Positions 1-13,264 of a stretch of 64,000 bases of DNA are shown one piece after another. A program made the translations under genes and the position numbers. How positions within the stretch are numbered: the stretch's first letter is position 1; each line of letters starts with the position of its first letter. This stretch comes from Vespula vulgaris (taxonomy: Eukaryota; Arthropoda; Insecta; Hymenoptera; Vespidae), in NCBI RefSeq assembly GCF_905475345.1, contig NC_066586.1, positions 5,989,900-6,053,899 on the forward strand, given 5' to 3'. The notes under the pieces were generated by a model. It saw only the letters and a program-made list of their open reading frames with translations. It did no database searches and had not been told where the DNA came from.

Positions 1-454
1 TTACCATAGAATAATTTTTTTAATGCGATACTTATACTCTTTTTACTCTTTTACCTATACTCTTTTTACTCGCAAAGATTTCACTCGATGTAGACATCGA
101 GTTTCTTCAACTTTTATATATAGGTGTGTGTGTATGTATGTATGTATGTATGTATATATATGTGTGTATATATATATATATGCACACACACCTTTATATG
201 TAATTTAGTCGAAGATCAAATTTTGGCTCTTTACTTAAAACAGATTGCGCTTGCTTAACACAGATTGGCTGACTCATACTTTTAAGTTCCGTTTTATTTT
301 CCGGTAATTCTTTTCTTTTTTTTTCCTTTTTTTCTTTTTTTCGATCGTTGATCTACCCATTTACTCTTAAAAGTTATTTTACAACGTATTATTTACTCGT
401 CTCATCGCTATAATGGTATGTATACGATAGAAGGATATTTTCGTAGTTTTTTTC

Positions 455-488
<34 letters not shown>

Positions 489-3400
489 TCTCGCTCATAT
501 ACCTTTGAACATCTTAATTAACTAACTGACTAACTAGCTAAAAATCTAATCGATCCACGAAACGCCCGAATTTCTTGTTCTTTCCATTTTTGTTTTTCTA
601 TTTCTTTTTCTGATTCGTTATCAACTCTTTCTTTTTCGTTACGTTTAATAGCCGGGAAGAGAACAATTTTGTTGTTCTTCTCTGAATATGTTTAAACACG
701 CCAATCGCGCGGAAGACGATTAGATATTCTAATTTTCATTTGATATTACGAAATCTAGAGAATCGATGTGTTGCAATTAAATTATTCTTAGGACGACAAG
801 CACGATATTATGCGGGAACGATATTAAGGCACGGATGATGATAAAAGTAATTAATTATGTAGTCGAAGAAGATTTACATATATGTATATATATATATACA
901 TATATATGTCTATATATACATATGTACATATATATATATACATAGTTGAGAGTCACTCAAAGAAGTATACAGTCGAATGCGTAATTCATTTGAAATATTA
1001 GATAATCGTTTGTCGACGATAATAAGAAATATTAGTATGTTTCGTCGGTAGCGCGATTGGACGTGATATTTATAAGATCATCGAATATCATTTATTTTTT
1101 TGTTTTCAAATTTTGGACGGTGCGTTTCGGGAGATGCAACGCAATGAACGTAGCTTATGATTTAATTTGCTGTAGGCTCTCTATATCGGCGCGATCCTTT
1201 GGATCAAAATTTCGAACATTAAATGCAAAAAAAAGAAGAGATCGCTCGTCTCCGTGAATTCTTTTCGCCGATGCTGTGAACGAACAATCGCTGAGGTAAC
1301 ACGTTGCATTCTGTTCTTTTTTGATCTTTTGTTTCTTTTGTTCCTTATTTCGTTTCTCTCTCTGTTTTGTTCTTTATCGCGTTATTATCATTCCTACGGA
1401 AAGAAAGAAGACGATTGATGTCATCTCTCTCGCCGAAAGATACGTTTAATAATTTATTACTTCAACTGATAATGAGATACGATAAAAGTATCCCACGTTA
1501 AAGAAGTTAGTATCGAACCAGTTGTAAATTCAAGGTCGAAGTCTCGCGAGATTAACGTTTTCATGGTTAACTATCATTTGATTTTTCTATCGTCGAACGA
1601 TTCTAGTGAAATTATAACGGGGTTTTAGGCGTTAACGCGTTAAATTTATTTTTTATCGTTAGATTATTCATACGTATGAAGCAGCCATCTATGTGTACTT
1701 CCGATCTATATTTTTCTTTTCCTTTTTTTTTTTTCCAACGCAAGAGATTTTCTCATTCACGCGTTAATTTCTTTCTTATTTCTTTTCTTTTCATCTCTAC
1801 AGCGTTTGATCATATAGCAATCGAACGACGAGAAATCGGAAACCATCGAGATCTCGTTTACGGTTTATCACTTTAGTGCTTTGCTATTGAGCATATCTTC
1901 GTATATGTTCCTCTAATACATGTAATAATATTAAAACTCTCTCGAATCTCTTTGCTTTTTATTAAAATATCTGCATCGTATGTATATAACGTATATATGT
2001 ATATATAGGTATATTTATATGTAATATATATATATATTTACATACATATATATCTATTTTCTTTACATACATATATATTTTCTGCTGTCGAACTACGCGA
2101 CGGCGAATTTAAGTAAGTACGTGAGACTTTTTCGCAAAAACTCACACGTATTCCCCGTAATGTGCCTGGCAGACGAACAAGTACGATTGAAATGTTTGCT
2201 TAACGATTTTTATTTTTGTATTTTTTTTTTTTCATTTTCCCTTTTCTTTTTTCATTTTTCGCTTTCTGACGTTTTCTTCGTGTATCTTTCTCTTTCTCTC
2301 TCGATGACAAGACGACGAATAACTGGGACACTTTTTATCCTTTTTCGATACTATTCGAAATTGAGCTAACTTTGGGACTGACATTTTCGAGAGAATCTTT
2401 GAATATTTGTCGAATAAAAACTGGAAAAGATAAGTGTATCGATCGTGGAAAAGATATATGTATCGTTTCTTATTCGTTCTCCTTTTTTTCTCAGTTTTGA
2501 TAGAATTTTATTAAATCCCCTCGTGTCCCTCGTTCTTATTTTTCATTTTATTATTAATTAATAAGATTCGACTATCTTTTAATTTTCCAAAATTGTGATC
2601 GATTAATCATGAGTATTAAAGAACGAAAGAAAGAGTTTCGAAGATTGTGAAACAATATATGCTTTTTAATAAGTACGTCGGCTTGTAGATCGGTTTTTAG
2701 ATATTTTATGTTTGTGCGTCGGTACGATCGATCGCAACCGATCGAATTGCCGATTTACTTTTCGATTATTTTTTTTATCGAAACGTTAGATTATCATTTG
2801 AATCGTACTTTTTACTCGCAATCGTCTTTTTTCGTTTGTTTCTCTTTTCTTGTTCTCTTTTTGGTTTTTTTATCCTGCTTCACGACAGACAAAATTTCGA
2901 TCGGCATAAGCGTAGAACGAATCTTATAATAGGTAGATCGAGATCGGAATCTAAGAAAATGATTATTATTAGGTAAAAAGAAATACAATTCAAATAACGT
3001 TTCGAAAACGTTAGGACGATCGCGAGCATTCGTGCAACTATTTGGCATCGAACCGACAACGACAAGGACGATCATTGATCGATCAAGATCGATTACAATT
3101 TTTATTTGCATTAACGCGCAGCCTTTGATATCGATAGGACAAAAAACTACACGGACATTGAACGCGTTTTCTCTAACGAATATATCTTTCATATAAGAAA
3201 TCATTATTTTTCTTATCTCCATTCGTCCTTTTAACTTTTACTTCTCCTTAATGAATCATCGGCATTGCGTAAGATCGTCCATTTCTATATCTCCAGAACG
3301 ATATTTAGGATTAGATCAACGCGACCCTCGATCAAAGGCAGTGTGAACATTAACGAAAACTTTGACATTCGAACGAAGGCCGCCGCATTTTGTTGCCCCT

Positions 3401-5104
3401 CTAGGATCTCTTTCGTCTAATTATAAATTCTATCTAATTATCTTTATAACAACAACAAATATGTTTCATTTCGTTATAATATATTATAAATACGTCTTAT
3501 CATTAATAAAGTTTATTACGAGCTAATTCTCATACCAACTCTTAAAGAATTCCTCTCGACTTTGTACGCTGACAAAATACGCTGATTTCATATTTCAAAT
3601 CGAACGGATGTTTATTATTTAACAAACAAACAAAATAAATCCCTGCAGTTCTATTGATTTTAAAGTAATATCTTATTAATCACATTAAAGCGTAATCGAT
3701 CGTTAAGCTTTTTTTGTTGTTGTTGCTACCGGTTATCTTGAAAAGTAAATAAAGAAAAAGGTATATTTTCTCTGGCGTTTACGTCGAAGTTACCATAGTT
3801 CTCGAAATAACCGTTAAATAATTCATAACTTCCTCCTAACTTATTCGAAGATAAGATCATGTTTTTGTATTGTGTAACGCGGTGTTACGCAGTTTAACGC
3901 TTATTTTTCTTTCGTTCATCGCGACGAGCGTATATGTATATAGAGGCAGGGAATCAAACGAAATCATCTTTCGAAATCGCCGAGAAAAACGTTATACGAG
4001 GAAATTGAAATGGATCAACGTGTTATTTTATATTGCGAAACGTTGATGGATTTGTTTAAAATAGAACGGAGGAAAAAAGTTTGGTTGAAAACAAGGAAGG
4101 ATAGAAAAGGAGAAACCAATTGGAAGAAAGTTTCGTAAAACCTATATCGACCATCTAGCATTTTTCTTTTCCTTTTTTCTTTTTTTTTTTTTTTTGATTT
4201 TAATCGAACTTGGATGCAAACTAAAAAATGTTCAAAATCGATCCGATAAAAAATGTTTCCCTTTTTTTTTTCTTTTTCTTTTTATTTTTTTTTCTTGTTA
4301 AATCGCCGCGAAACGTGACATTGTCATCGTCGAACGTCGATGAATGAATTCGATCGTTTACGTCAATCGTGACGTATCGATAATGTACGCGTTATATAAA
4401 ATTAGCGAATATCGTTTCTCTGGCAATAAAGAAAATGTCAATATACGATCCTCTACTAAAATATTCTAGAAACCTGTGTCTTTTTCAAAGAATGAAATAA
4501 GTACGCTATGTACCTATATATAATATACTTTTATCTTCTTATCTGTTCTTTTTTGCTTCTTCTTCCTCCTTCTCCTTCTTCTCCTTCTCTTATTATCCTT
4601 ATTTTTCTTTTTTTTTTTTTTTGTAACTTCGATACACGTAAATTCGTCCAACCATTCCGATAAACAGGATAAAGGTCGAATCTTGACTAGAATTACGTCC
4701 TTATCTAATCTTTCATTCCTTTTAATTTTTAGTTTAAGGCAAACTCGCTTTGATACTCACACAGACATACACTTTTTTTGTTTCTTCTAATTATTTCTTA
4801 CTGTGTCACTCTCGCACGATTCTTCTCCTCTTCCTTTTTCTTCTTCTATTTCCTCTTCTTCCTCTTCTATCTTCTATTTTCTTTTTTTCTTTTTGTTGTT
4901 TTTCTTTCTCTCTTCTTTATTATCCTTCCTTTGTTTATTTGCAAACAATCATACTCACGCTCTCTCACGTATCCTACGCACACGTACGCACACGTATGCA
5001 CGCATTTATACTTCACGCAATCACGTTCGTTGTTCATTTTATTCCAGGGATCAGGAGGGGGTGAACATCCTTCCTTTTCGACGCACTCTCGCCAGGGGTG
5101 TTTC

Positions 5105-5183
5105 GTTCTTTCTTTCTTTCTTTCTTTCGTTCGTTCGTTCGTTCGTTCATTCGTTCGTTCGTTCGTTCGTTCGTTCGTTCGTT
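5105..5183. repeat. (TTCT)n(TTCG)n microsatellite
   Basis: A TTCT run passes directly into a long TTCG run with one CATT interruption. TTCG also recurs at 6430-6456 within a TTTA/TTCG run. Confidence 0.95.
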
Positions 5184-5513
5184 TGATTTCACTTCCTCCT
5201 GTCCTGGAAAATAAAATAACGACGAGTTATTCTATCGTTTTATTTATCTATTTTTTTATTTTATCTTTTCTTTTTCCTTCGTTTTTTTTTCTTTTTTTCT
5301 TTTTTTTTTTTTTTGTAATCAATGAAAAAATTATGAATTGTGTGTTCGTAAGATTAACGCGTTGAATGCTATATCGTGAGTGAGCGTTCAATTTCACAGA
5401 CTTCATTTGTAAAATGTTTTTCAGATTTTCTTTTTTGTGACACTTAGAATATTAACGGTATATTTTCTAATAAAAACAAGATCTACTTTGAGAAAGTACG
5501 ATAAGAAATTATA

Positions 5514-5760
5514 TTACGAGATTTAGTAAAAAATTTCCATTTAAAGCGATATTACATTAAACGTCGATATGTTAAAGTCCCGCAAATGCATGCTTGATCG
5601 ATGCATGATTTCTTTAAAAAAGTTTCGATAACTATTAAGACGGAAAAATAGCATTATGAAATTTAGTAAAACATTTTTATTTAAAACAATACTACACCAA
5701 ACATTAATACGTCCTCAAGTACATGCAGTGTTGATTCTTTGATACGTAATTGTTTACGAA
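5514..5760. repeat. Old tandem duplication, offset 140 bp
   Basis: TTACGAGATTTAGTAAAA at 5514 recurs as TTATGAAATTTAGTAAAA at 5654. The similarity continues through ATTTAAAGCGATATTACA / ATTTAAAACAATACTACA and TAAACGTCGATA / AAACATTAATA. Two copies only. Confidence 0.55.
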
Positions 5761-6014
5761 AATATTTATTATAAATTAGAAAGAAATGACGAGATTTACT
5801 GCAAAATTTAAACTTTACAATAAACAATATTAATATTGAAATAAGAAATACGAAAATATTAGAATTGTGCAAGCAGATGCATTTAAATCACGATTCAAAA
5901 TAAATATTCACTTTTATATACATACATACATACATATACATATATATATACATATACATATACATATATATATACATATACATATATATATATATATCTG
6001 ATCCTGTATCCTAT

Positions 6015-6126
6015 ACTTACCAATAGAATATTTTCTTGAGCGCACATCTTGGCGGACGAATGCAAGATCGAATATAAACGTAGCTTCGGTAGGCCAACGT
6101 TTGGCATCGCACATAGCGATGGCGAT
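6015..6126 (-). other. Calx: Calx 3' UTR start with a strong splice donor
   Basis: Just after the stop codon, the minus strand runs about 105 nt and then reads TTCTATTG|GTAAGTATAG, with the exon edge at 6021 and GT at 6020-6019. This is a near-perfect donor. No AATAAA lies between the stop and this point. The first minus-strand AATAAA I see is at 5770-5765, which would serve if the donor is not used. Either this exon is spliced again in the 3' UTR, or the site is a decoy. The sequence shows the donor but not the matching acceptor. Confidence 0.4.
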
Positions 6127-6331
6127 TTAGAAGCCTTGGATTATGCCATAGGCCTCAAGGGTGGACATGATGAGGTAGAAGAGCCATAGGGAAAAGAGAA
6201 AGGCGGACGTTAAGAGTTTCGGTACAAAAGGCCCACCGAGCTCGCCGCCGATGCTCTTCGTCCGTCTTAACAGCAACACCAGGATCACCAAGCAGGCTTC
6301 CGTACAGAACAACGTTACGGAGAAGGCCAAG
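6127..6331 (-). CDS. Calx: Calx terminal coding exon: last membrane segments and C terminus
   Basis: The acceptor is CTTTTTCTTGGCGTTAG|C, which has a good pyrimidine tract. The exon encodes LAFSVTLFCTEACLVILVLL, LRRTKSIGGELGGPFVPK, LLTSAFLFSLWLFYLIMSTL and EAYGIIQGF, then TAA at 6129-6127. It matches the end of NCX1 (LAFSVTLFTIF, RRPEIGGELGGP, KLLTSCLF, SLEAYCHIKGF). Two hydrophobic stretches flank a short loop rich in basic residues and glycine. The open frame extends past the acceptor to an ATG at 6360, but that extension has no family match and lacks a splice site, so 6331 is taken as the exon edge. The non-coding part probably continues to a donor at 6020. Confidence 0.96.
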
Positions 6332-9300
6332 CTAACGCCAAGAAAAAGATTTTTCCACATTTTTTTTTCTTTCGTTCCTTCTCTACTTTCTTTATCGTTT
6401 TATTTTCCCTCTTTATTTATTTATTTATTTGTTCGTTCGTTCGTTCGTTCATTCGTTTCTTTGTTTGTGGGTTTATGTTACGGTTTTTAAAAAGAAATTT
6501 GACTACAATTGATCAAATCGGTAATTACGTTTTATATGTAATCCATTTAAATGGACGACGCGACGAAAAAAGATATTTGTCAGATATTAGATCATTAAGA
6601 TAAACGAATGGTTTTTATTGAACGTCATCTTTTAAGATATTCAAATTTAATTAATCATCGATAATAGGATTGAGTAATGTTGATTCATCGTTTTTTTAGA
6701 TGCGATTTTAAAGATAACACAGCGTATCTATTAAATCGCTTATTTTCTCGCATGCGTTCGTATATTACTGATAATTAATCAAAATAAATTCGTCGTTGTT
6801 ATCTGCTTTCGTATTAGCTTCCATTTACTTCACTGCAAACTACCGTCGATATACACTCGCGAAAATGATTTCAGTCATTATGGTGCCATCTGTGCTTACA
6901 TCCTAGCATAGCACCATCAGTATGCTTTGCTTCGATGCAGCTTCTATGAGCACAATTCAAATTATGTATAATGTATATAGGATAGGCTAATAACCATAAA
7001 CATATCCTTCTGACGTGAACCTCTTTGTCACGAAATTTGCATAAATATGTATGTGCAGTATGCGATATATGCATTTTCCCCCTCGTAATCCATAAGATCT
7101 TTTATATATCAATGAAAATTGTTAAACTAATCAAAAAGTATTTATCGACACGACGGGATATAATTAGAAAATAATTTTCATTTTCACGAAATCAAATGTT
7201 TCTCATCATATCGCGTGATAAGATAAGATGTAAAAAAAAGAAAAAAGAAAATGTTTCAGTTTGATATCAAAGGGTACGATCTTTCATTTAAAAGAGGAAA
7301 TATCGTTGGATCTCGATCTTCGTTTATTACCATCTTCCATGATACGTCTCTATCTTATTTTCGCGTATCCTGAAATTTCATCCCGTCGATGGGAGGAAGA
7401 GGATGTTTGCTGTGAGAAACGAGGGAGTCGCGTTTATAGGTCGAATGGAATGGTGTAATCGAGGGATGGAGAAGATATTTGACTTTCGATTATCGCAACT
7501 TAAAGATTCGTTTCTAACTGTTGTTTTCTTTCTCTTATTCGAACAATATCTGTTGCGATCGAGAAAATGTTTTTCTTTTTTCTTTTCATATATACACACA
7601 TATATATATATATATTTTTTTTTTTCTCCCTCACTTTCTTGTTTTTTTTTCTTCTTTTTTTAGGACAGACGCGTATCGTCGATAGGTATCGTCGAAGTTA
7701 AACTTTTCGAGAGTTAAAAAGGTCAGATAGAAAAGTCTTTAAGATGGATGTTTTCTTTTTGGTTCTTCGGCGTATATAGGCGCGCGAAACGTCGGTACGA
7801 TTTTCGATCTAAAATTTCATTTAACACATGTATCCAGGTAAAAAGAAAAGAAAAGATTACAAATAGAAAATGAAGATAATCATCGAGGCCATAGTCGATA
7901 CTATTTAAGCTCGTTTCACGTCGTACTTTTTTGTTTACTTCTTTTACTCCTTATCCGATTTTCTTATTACGACTCACGCTCGATTACTGGATGCATGCAG
8001 TCACGCACGTAGTCACGCACGACAGGAGGGAGGGGAAGGGTATTAGAACTTAGATACTTTCGAAGACTTGGTTAAAGTAATAGATAACGAAATTAGCTCC
8101 CTTATCGAAAATAATAACTTGCCAACTATTATTTTAGGATCAGAGACGTGCGAAGTTTACGTTCAAAGAGAAATAATTTTGTCACTTGTCCAAATTCGAT
8201 TTGTCTAAATTTGACTCGATTATACAGATAACATAACAAACACGTAACAAATTGTACATTTGTATAGATAAAAAAGTAACGTTATGGCGCGACGATATAA
8301 TCGATCGAAAAAGAATTCAAAGAAAGAAAGAAAAAAAAAGGATACGAATTAATTGACTATATGGGACAAAATTTGCACGTCTCTGTTGAGAGTTTTTCTA
8401 TTTCTTTTTTCTTTTTTTTTCCTTTTTTCTTTTAAGGGTTGATATGAACCTTCGAAAGATCGTTAATCGTACACTGAATATTAGTAAAATACATTTTCGA
8501 TACTGACTTGCCGGGCTCCACAACGAATTGGTCACCGTGGCAGGCATGGTAAATGGCTGCGATGCTCCACGCAATACCGATTCCCAGGAAGACATTTACC
8601 GCGTTACTTCCGGTCACGTTTCCTACGCTCGCATCGGCGTACTTGTCCTGGCAAGCAGCCACCTTGCTCGCGAACGTGTCTGAAATAAATTCATCAGAAT
8701 CTCAGTATCCCTTGTTTGCCTCCGTACGATCGAAAAATCATGTATCTTCGTTGTTCCATTTCGAAAGAATCGAACGTAAAACTAACCACAAGAGAAATCT
8801 ATGTTTGCAAGAATCGAGCTCGTGTTCAGGGCTCGTTAAATCATTTTTTTTATTTTAAGTTTTAATCATTTCAAAGTAGTTTCGTGTCGTTTATCGAAAT
8901 ATCCAATCGTAATGCTAGTGTTAAGCTAAGTATTAAAGATAAGTCGGTGTTGCGCTTGAATATAGGCAACGATCTATACAAACCATCGTTACTGTATATA
9001 GGTTTGCATACTGCTAGGCTACGATTTGTATCGATAGATCGTTCGTTACTGTACGTAAAATTGCATACTGGTAGGTTACGATCTACAGGTACGATCGTTA
9101 TGTACGTATGGTTACATACAGACAGGGGTTTCGGTGTTACAAATATCAAGAAGAGTGTTACGAAAGAAATCGATAAAGTAATTTTCATTTTAATCGTGTT
9201 CTCCTATTCGAATCTATTGTCATATATTTTTTGTTGACTTTGTTCCGATATCTCAACAATCCAGTCTAACCTAGGAATTTATCGCACCTTTGAAAGTGAA

Positions 9301-10156
9301 ATTTTACGGATGTATGTTTTGTTACGGTCGAATCGGTTAGCGTGATAACGTAAACATTGAAGGAAGGTATGCAGAGGGCAAATGTTTGTCAAATGTTTAG
9401 CGGCTAGTAGGATTAGTGAGACGACAGTTTCGCACCATAGATGAGAGTCAACGTGTGCAAACAATGTACGTTTGATCTTACGATCGTGAACATTTGTTGA
9501 TAGTACAACGAGATACATACATTAATGATGTTTCGTAGATTTTCCAGTTTATTGGGCTATTCATATATCTTCTATCGTATAAAGAGAACTGTTATTATAT
9601 AAGCACGATAATCACACATTTGTTGAAAATAATAATATTATGATTATAAATAAACGATAGATTGATTAACGATAATGTCGTTCGACGACATCGTCAAAAT
9701 CGTATGAAAGATCGTGAATATATTTTTAGAATCTCCCTTCTAATCAATGTTTCATATTTCTTACAATTAATATACTTTTTCCTTAACATACAAATATACT
9801 ATTATATCAGAGTTAGTATATTTTTATTTTATTTATCAATAGTTCATTTTACTAATAATTTTTATTTCATTCATTAATAATTTATTTATATTATATTTAT
9901 TATTAGAATATTTTTCATTGATATACGAAAATATATTATTGATATTAATATATTCGTATTTTTTATTTACCATTTATTTTGTTTTACCTCATCAGTTCGT
10001 TTAATATTAATATATTAGTGTGAGAATATATTAATTGTAATTTTAAAATACATTATTCATGTCAGTCGATTCAATATATCACTATTTGATTACGGTAGCT
10101 GTAATTCGCAAAAAGTACCAAAGCACGTTTCAAAAGCTAAAGAAAAAAAAAAAGAA

Positions 10157-10187
<31 letters not shown>

Positions 10188-11412
10188 AGGGGAGAGAGAT
10201 GGAAAGAGAATCTTGATAACGTTCAAACACGTATTTCCTAGTTTTCTTCAGAGTTTATTACAATGAAAGAAGGAGTGCTGTGACCGATAACGCTCGACTT
10301 CCTATCGTTTCTTCTTCTTCTTCTTCTTCTGGTTCTTCTTTTTGGTCGGTACTGACGAGTTAACGTTACTGAATTAACGAGCTTGCGATCGACGTGCGTG
10401 GAATCAAAAAAGAACTTAATTTTATTCTCTTTTATACGTGTTTTTCTTTTTCATTATCAGAAAAACTCAATTCTCCTTTAATTTATAACTTTCATATCAA
10501 ATGTCCCATTTAATATTTATCATTTTTCTTTAACGATTAAACTATATATCTATATAATATATATTTATGTTATCATAATGTCTTAGCTTACGACAAAAAA
10601 CAAATTAATTATTATGAAATAATAAGAAGATTATTTTTAATATTAATTAATTTCTTCTTCTTCTTCTTCTTTTTCTTCTTATTGTTATTATAATTATTAT
10701 GATACGTACTATTCTACGTCATCCTCCATTTTCAACTACTATCACCATTATCATTATCGTTATCATTATTATTATTATCATTATCATTATTATTAGTGTA
10801 AGATTGTTAAACCTAGATATCTCTACTACACCATAAAACCCCTTCATTCCTATCTACGCTTTCTCAAGTCCTACAGGCTTTTCTCTCTCCCCTTTTCTTC
10901 TACGGATTATAGATATCTTCCAAAAACCGACAGAGACACATTTCGACTTCCTACATTCGACTTAACTACACGACAAATTTTGCTCTTGACTCCTGAAAAT
11001 CTTCTCTTCAACGACTACCTACAGACATACAATAAACTACACATTTCTCAACGTACATATATATTTGTACAATCTCTGAGTCCTGGTTATTACTGAACTC
11101 ATCACGTAACAATTATTATTATTACTATTATTTTTTTTCTTATTATTAATTAATAATAAAAGAAAAAAATTAATAATCTGTACGGATCCTGAGATAATCC
11201 GTAATATAACGAAGAAAGTCATCATTTTGAGTAGATACTTTGTTCCATAACATTAGTTCATGTAAACTCGATCGGAAAAGAAAATATTTAAATGTTCGGA
11301 TTTAAATGGGACATCCTATATACATACATACATACATACATACATACATACATACATACATACATACATACATACATACATACATACATACATACATACA
11401 TACATACATACA

Positions 11413-11448
<36 letters not shown>

Positions 11449-13225
11449 TATATACATACACACCTTAGCTCCTTAATTCAATCGCAAGGATTCACTTATA
11501 TCGAAAGGGCTAGGAGTTCGTTGCCGTTATCGAAGAAATTTCCATAATTCACGACTCGAGGATTACTTGCCGGTTAGAAGCAGTTCCATGCACGAAGATG
11601 CAAGTTTCCAGTTGCAAACCTTCCGGAACTTATTTTCTTCCTTCCTTCCTTCCTTTCTTCCTTACTTACATAATGTTTCATTCATATTTATATCAACGAG
11701 CGTAGGCTTTTGTAAGAGATAGATACAGAGAAAAGAGAGAGATAGAGAGATAGATCGATAAATGACAACTTTTTTATTCGTCTCGATACCATCAATCAAA
11801 GATATTGTTATGTTTCGAGAAAAAAACTTTAAAAGTAGTCAAATCTTTGCTCCGTCCTTCGTAAGACCGGGGTTAACTTCTACTATTGCGAATGAAGTCG
11901 ACAGTCACGACCTGAAATTATCAAAGTTTCGAAAGCGTCCTCCGTAAATATTCATTACTTTCTTCTTGCTCATCCACTGAATACAGTTCTCGGTTTACCA
12001 CTGAATTAGAACTTACAAATCTTAAGTATGTCAATGTTATCTTTTTTAGTCGAGGCGAAGATTTGACGTCAGTAATATATGATTCATGAAGGAGAATAGT
12101 CTAATATGTGGTCGGACACAATTTTAATCTATTTCAATAACTAGCTTAATTTTTCTTACTATATTGCATTGATTTATAAATAATTGTAAATAATAAAATA
12201 TATATGTATATATATATATTTATAATATATATTTTATAAGGACTTCAAATATTATACATATATTTGTATATATAAAAAGGGATGATACTTTAAGAGATTT
12301 TAGTATTTACCGAGAGAAGTAAGAAACGTTTGATGAACATAGATTTTAAAAGCAATGCTTTCTGTAGAATCAACTTTTATCATTTATTAGGTTTTAATGT
12401 TATAAGTTTTTTTCGTAACATATTGAAGAGAATATATATATATATATTTATATAAAATAGTATAATATATAAAATATATATTATATATATCATACTTATA
12501 CACGTACACTTCATTATACACCCTTCATAGACGTAAACGTAGTATAAATGTTCATATTTTTAGATTTTCGATACGTCTTTCTTCTATTTCGATATAAAGT
12601 ACACATCTGCGTATTATAAATCGATAATACATTTTCAAATATTTCTTCGATGTCACGTATTAAACGACAGACATTTTCTATTCGTTGTCATAAGTCTGGC
12701 ACATTTTTTATTATTGGCGATAAGCAGGCCAAGATCTTTCAATGTCCTCATAAAAAAAGAATCTACAGGATTCAAATCAATGTGTTCCAAAAAGATTCAC
12801 TTATAATATCAATAATTGATATATGAATAAAAATAAATTGATTTTAGATCGAAAGGATTGCTTTTACAATCTACGTTGATTGAACATTTTTTACTTCACT
12901 CGATAAGTACTGCATTAAAATAACATAAACTTAAACCTCTAAAGTTCGTTAAGCACAAACTTAGCCGATGGACTATGATTCCCTTAACGATGGATAATCG
13001 ATGTTGGTAAACGTGCACATCGCGATAACGGACTCAGTTTCGTAAACAAAAGTTACTTTAACTTCATTTCATTCGTTACTTAACGATGGTTACACGCGGC
13101 TTCGCGTTCGAGTTAGAAACTTATCGTAGATACCGTTCGTTCGTGGAGACATTCTACTGAACCTTGATTGAAAATCAAATTGCATTTAATTGACCTCGTC
13201 TCTCATTCCTTTTTTCTCTTTTTCA

Positions 13226-13264
<39 letters not shown>

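Larger units (their letters stand above)
1..6014. other. 3' flank of Calx: no protein gene recognised
   Basis: This stretch is AT-rich with poly-T/poly-C runs, TA and TGTA microsatellites (near 125-180, 880-945, 1980-2070 and 5920-5998) and the TTCT/TTCG array at 5105-5183. It could hold a 3' UTR intron and terminal exon of Calx if the donor at 6020 is used. The longest mixed-composition open frame is 136 codons on the minus strand (3222-2812). It matches nothing I know, ends in a low-complexity lysine-rich tail and has no supporting signals. A slightly GC-richer block at about 3000-3420 is unexplained. Confidence 0.6.

Noticed and set aside
2812..3222. 136-codon minus-strand open frame
   Set aside because: No recognisable domain, a lysine-rich low-complexity end and no promoter or splice support. 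A frame of this length is expected by chance in 64 kb.
6332..6360. ATG at 6360 giving a longer frame into the last Calx exon
   Set aside because: The extension MWKNLFLGVS lies upstream of a clear acceptor (6333-6332) and has no counterpart in the NCX family; the splice phase fits 6331.
11321..11440. Possible CRISPR-like array
   Set aside because: Pure tetranucleotide repeat with no spacers, in a eukaryotic intron.
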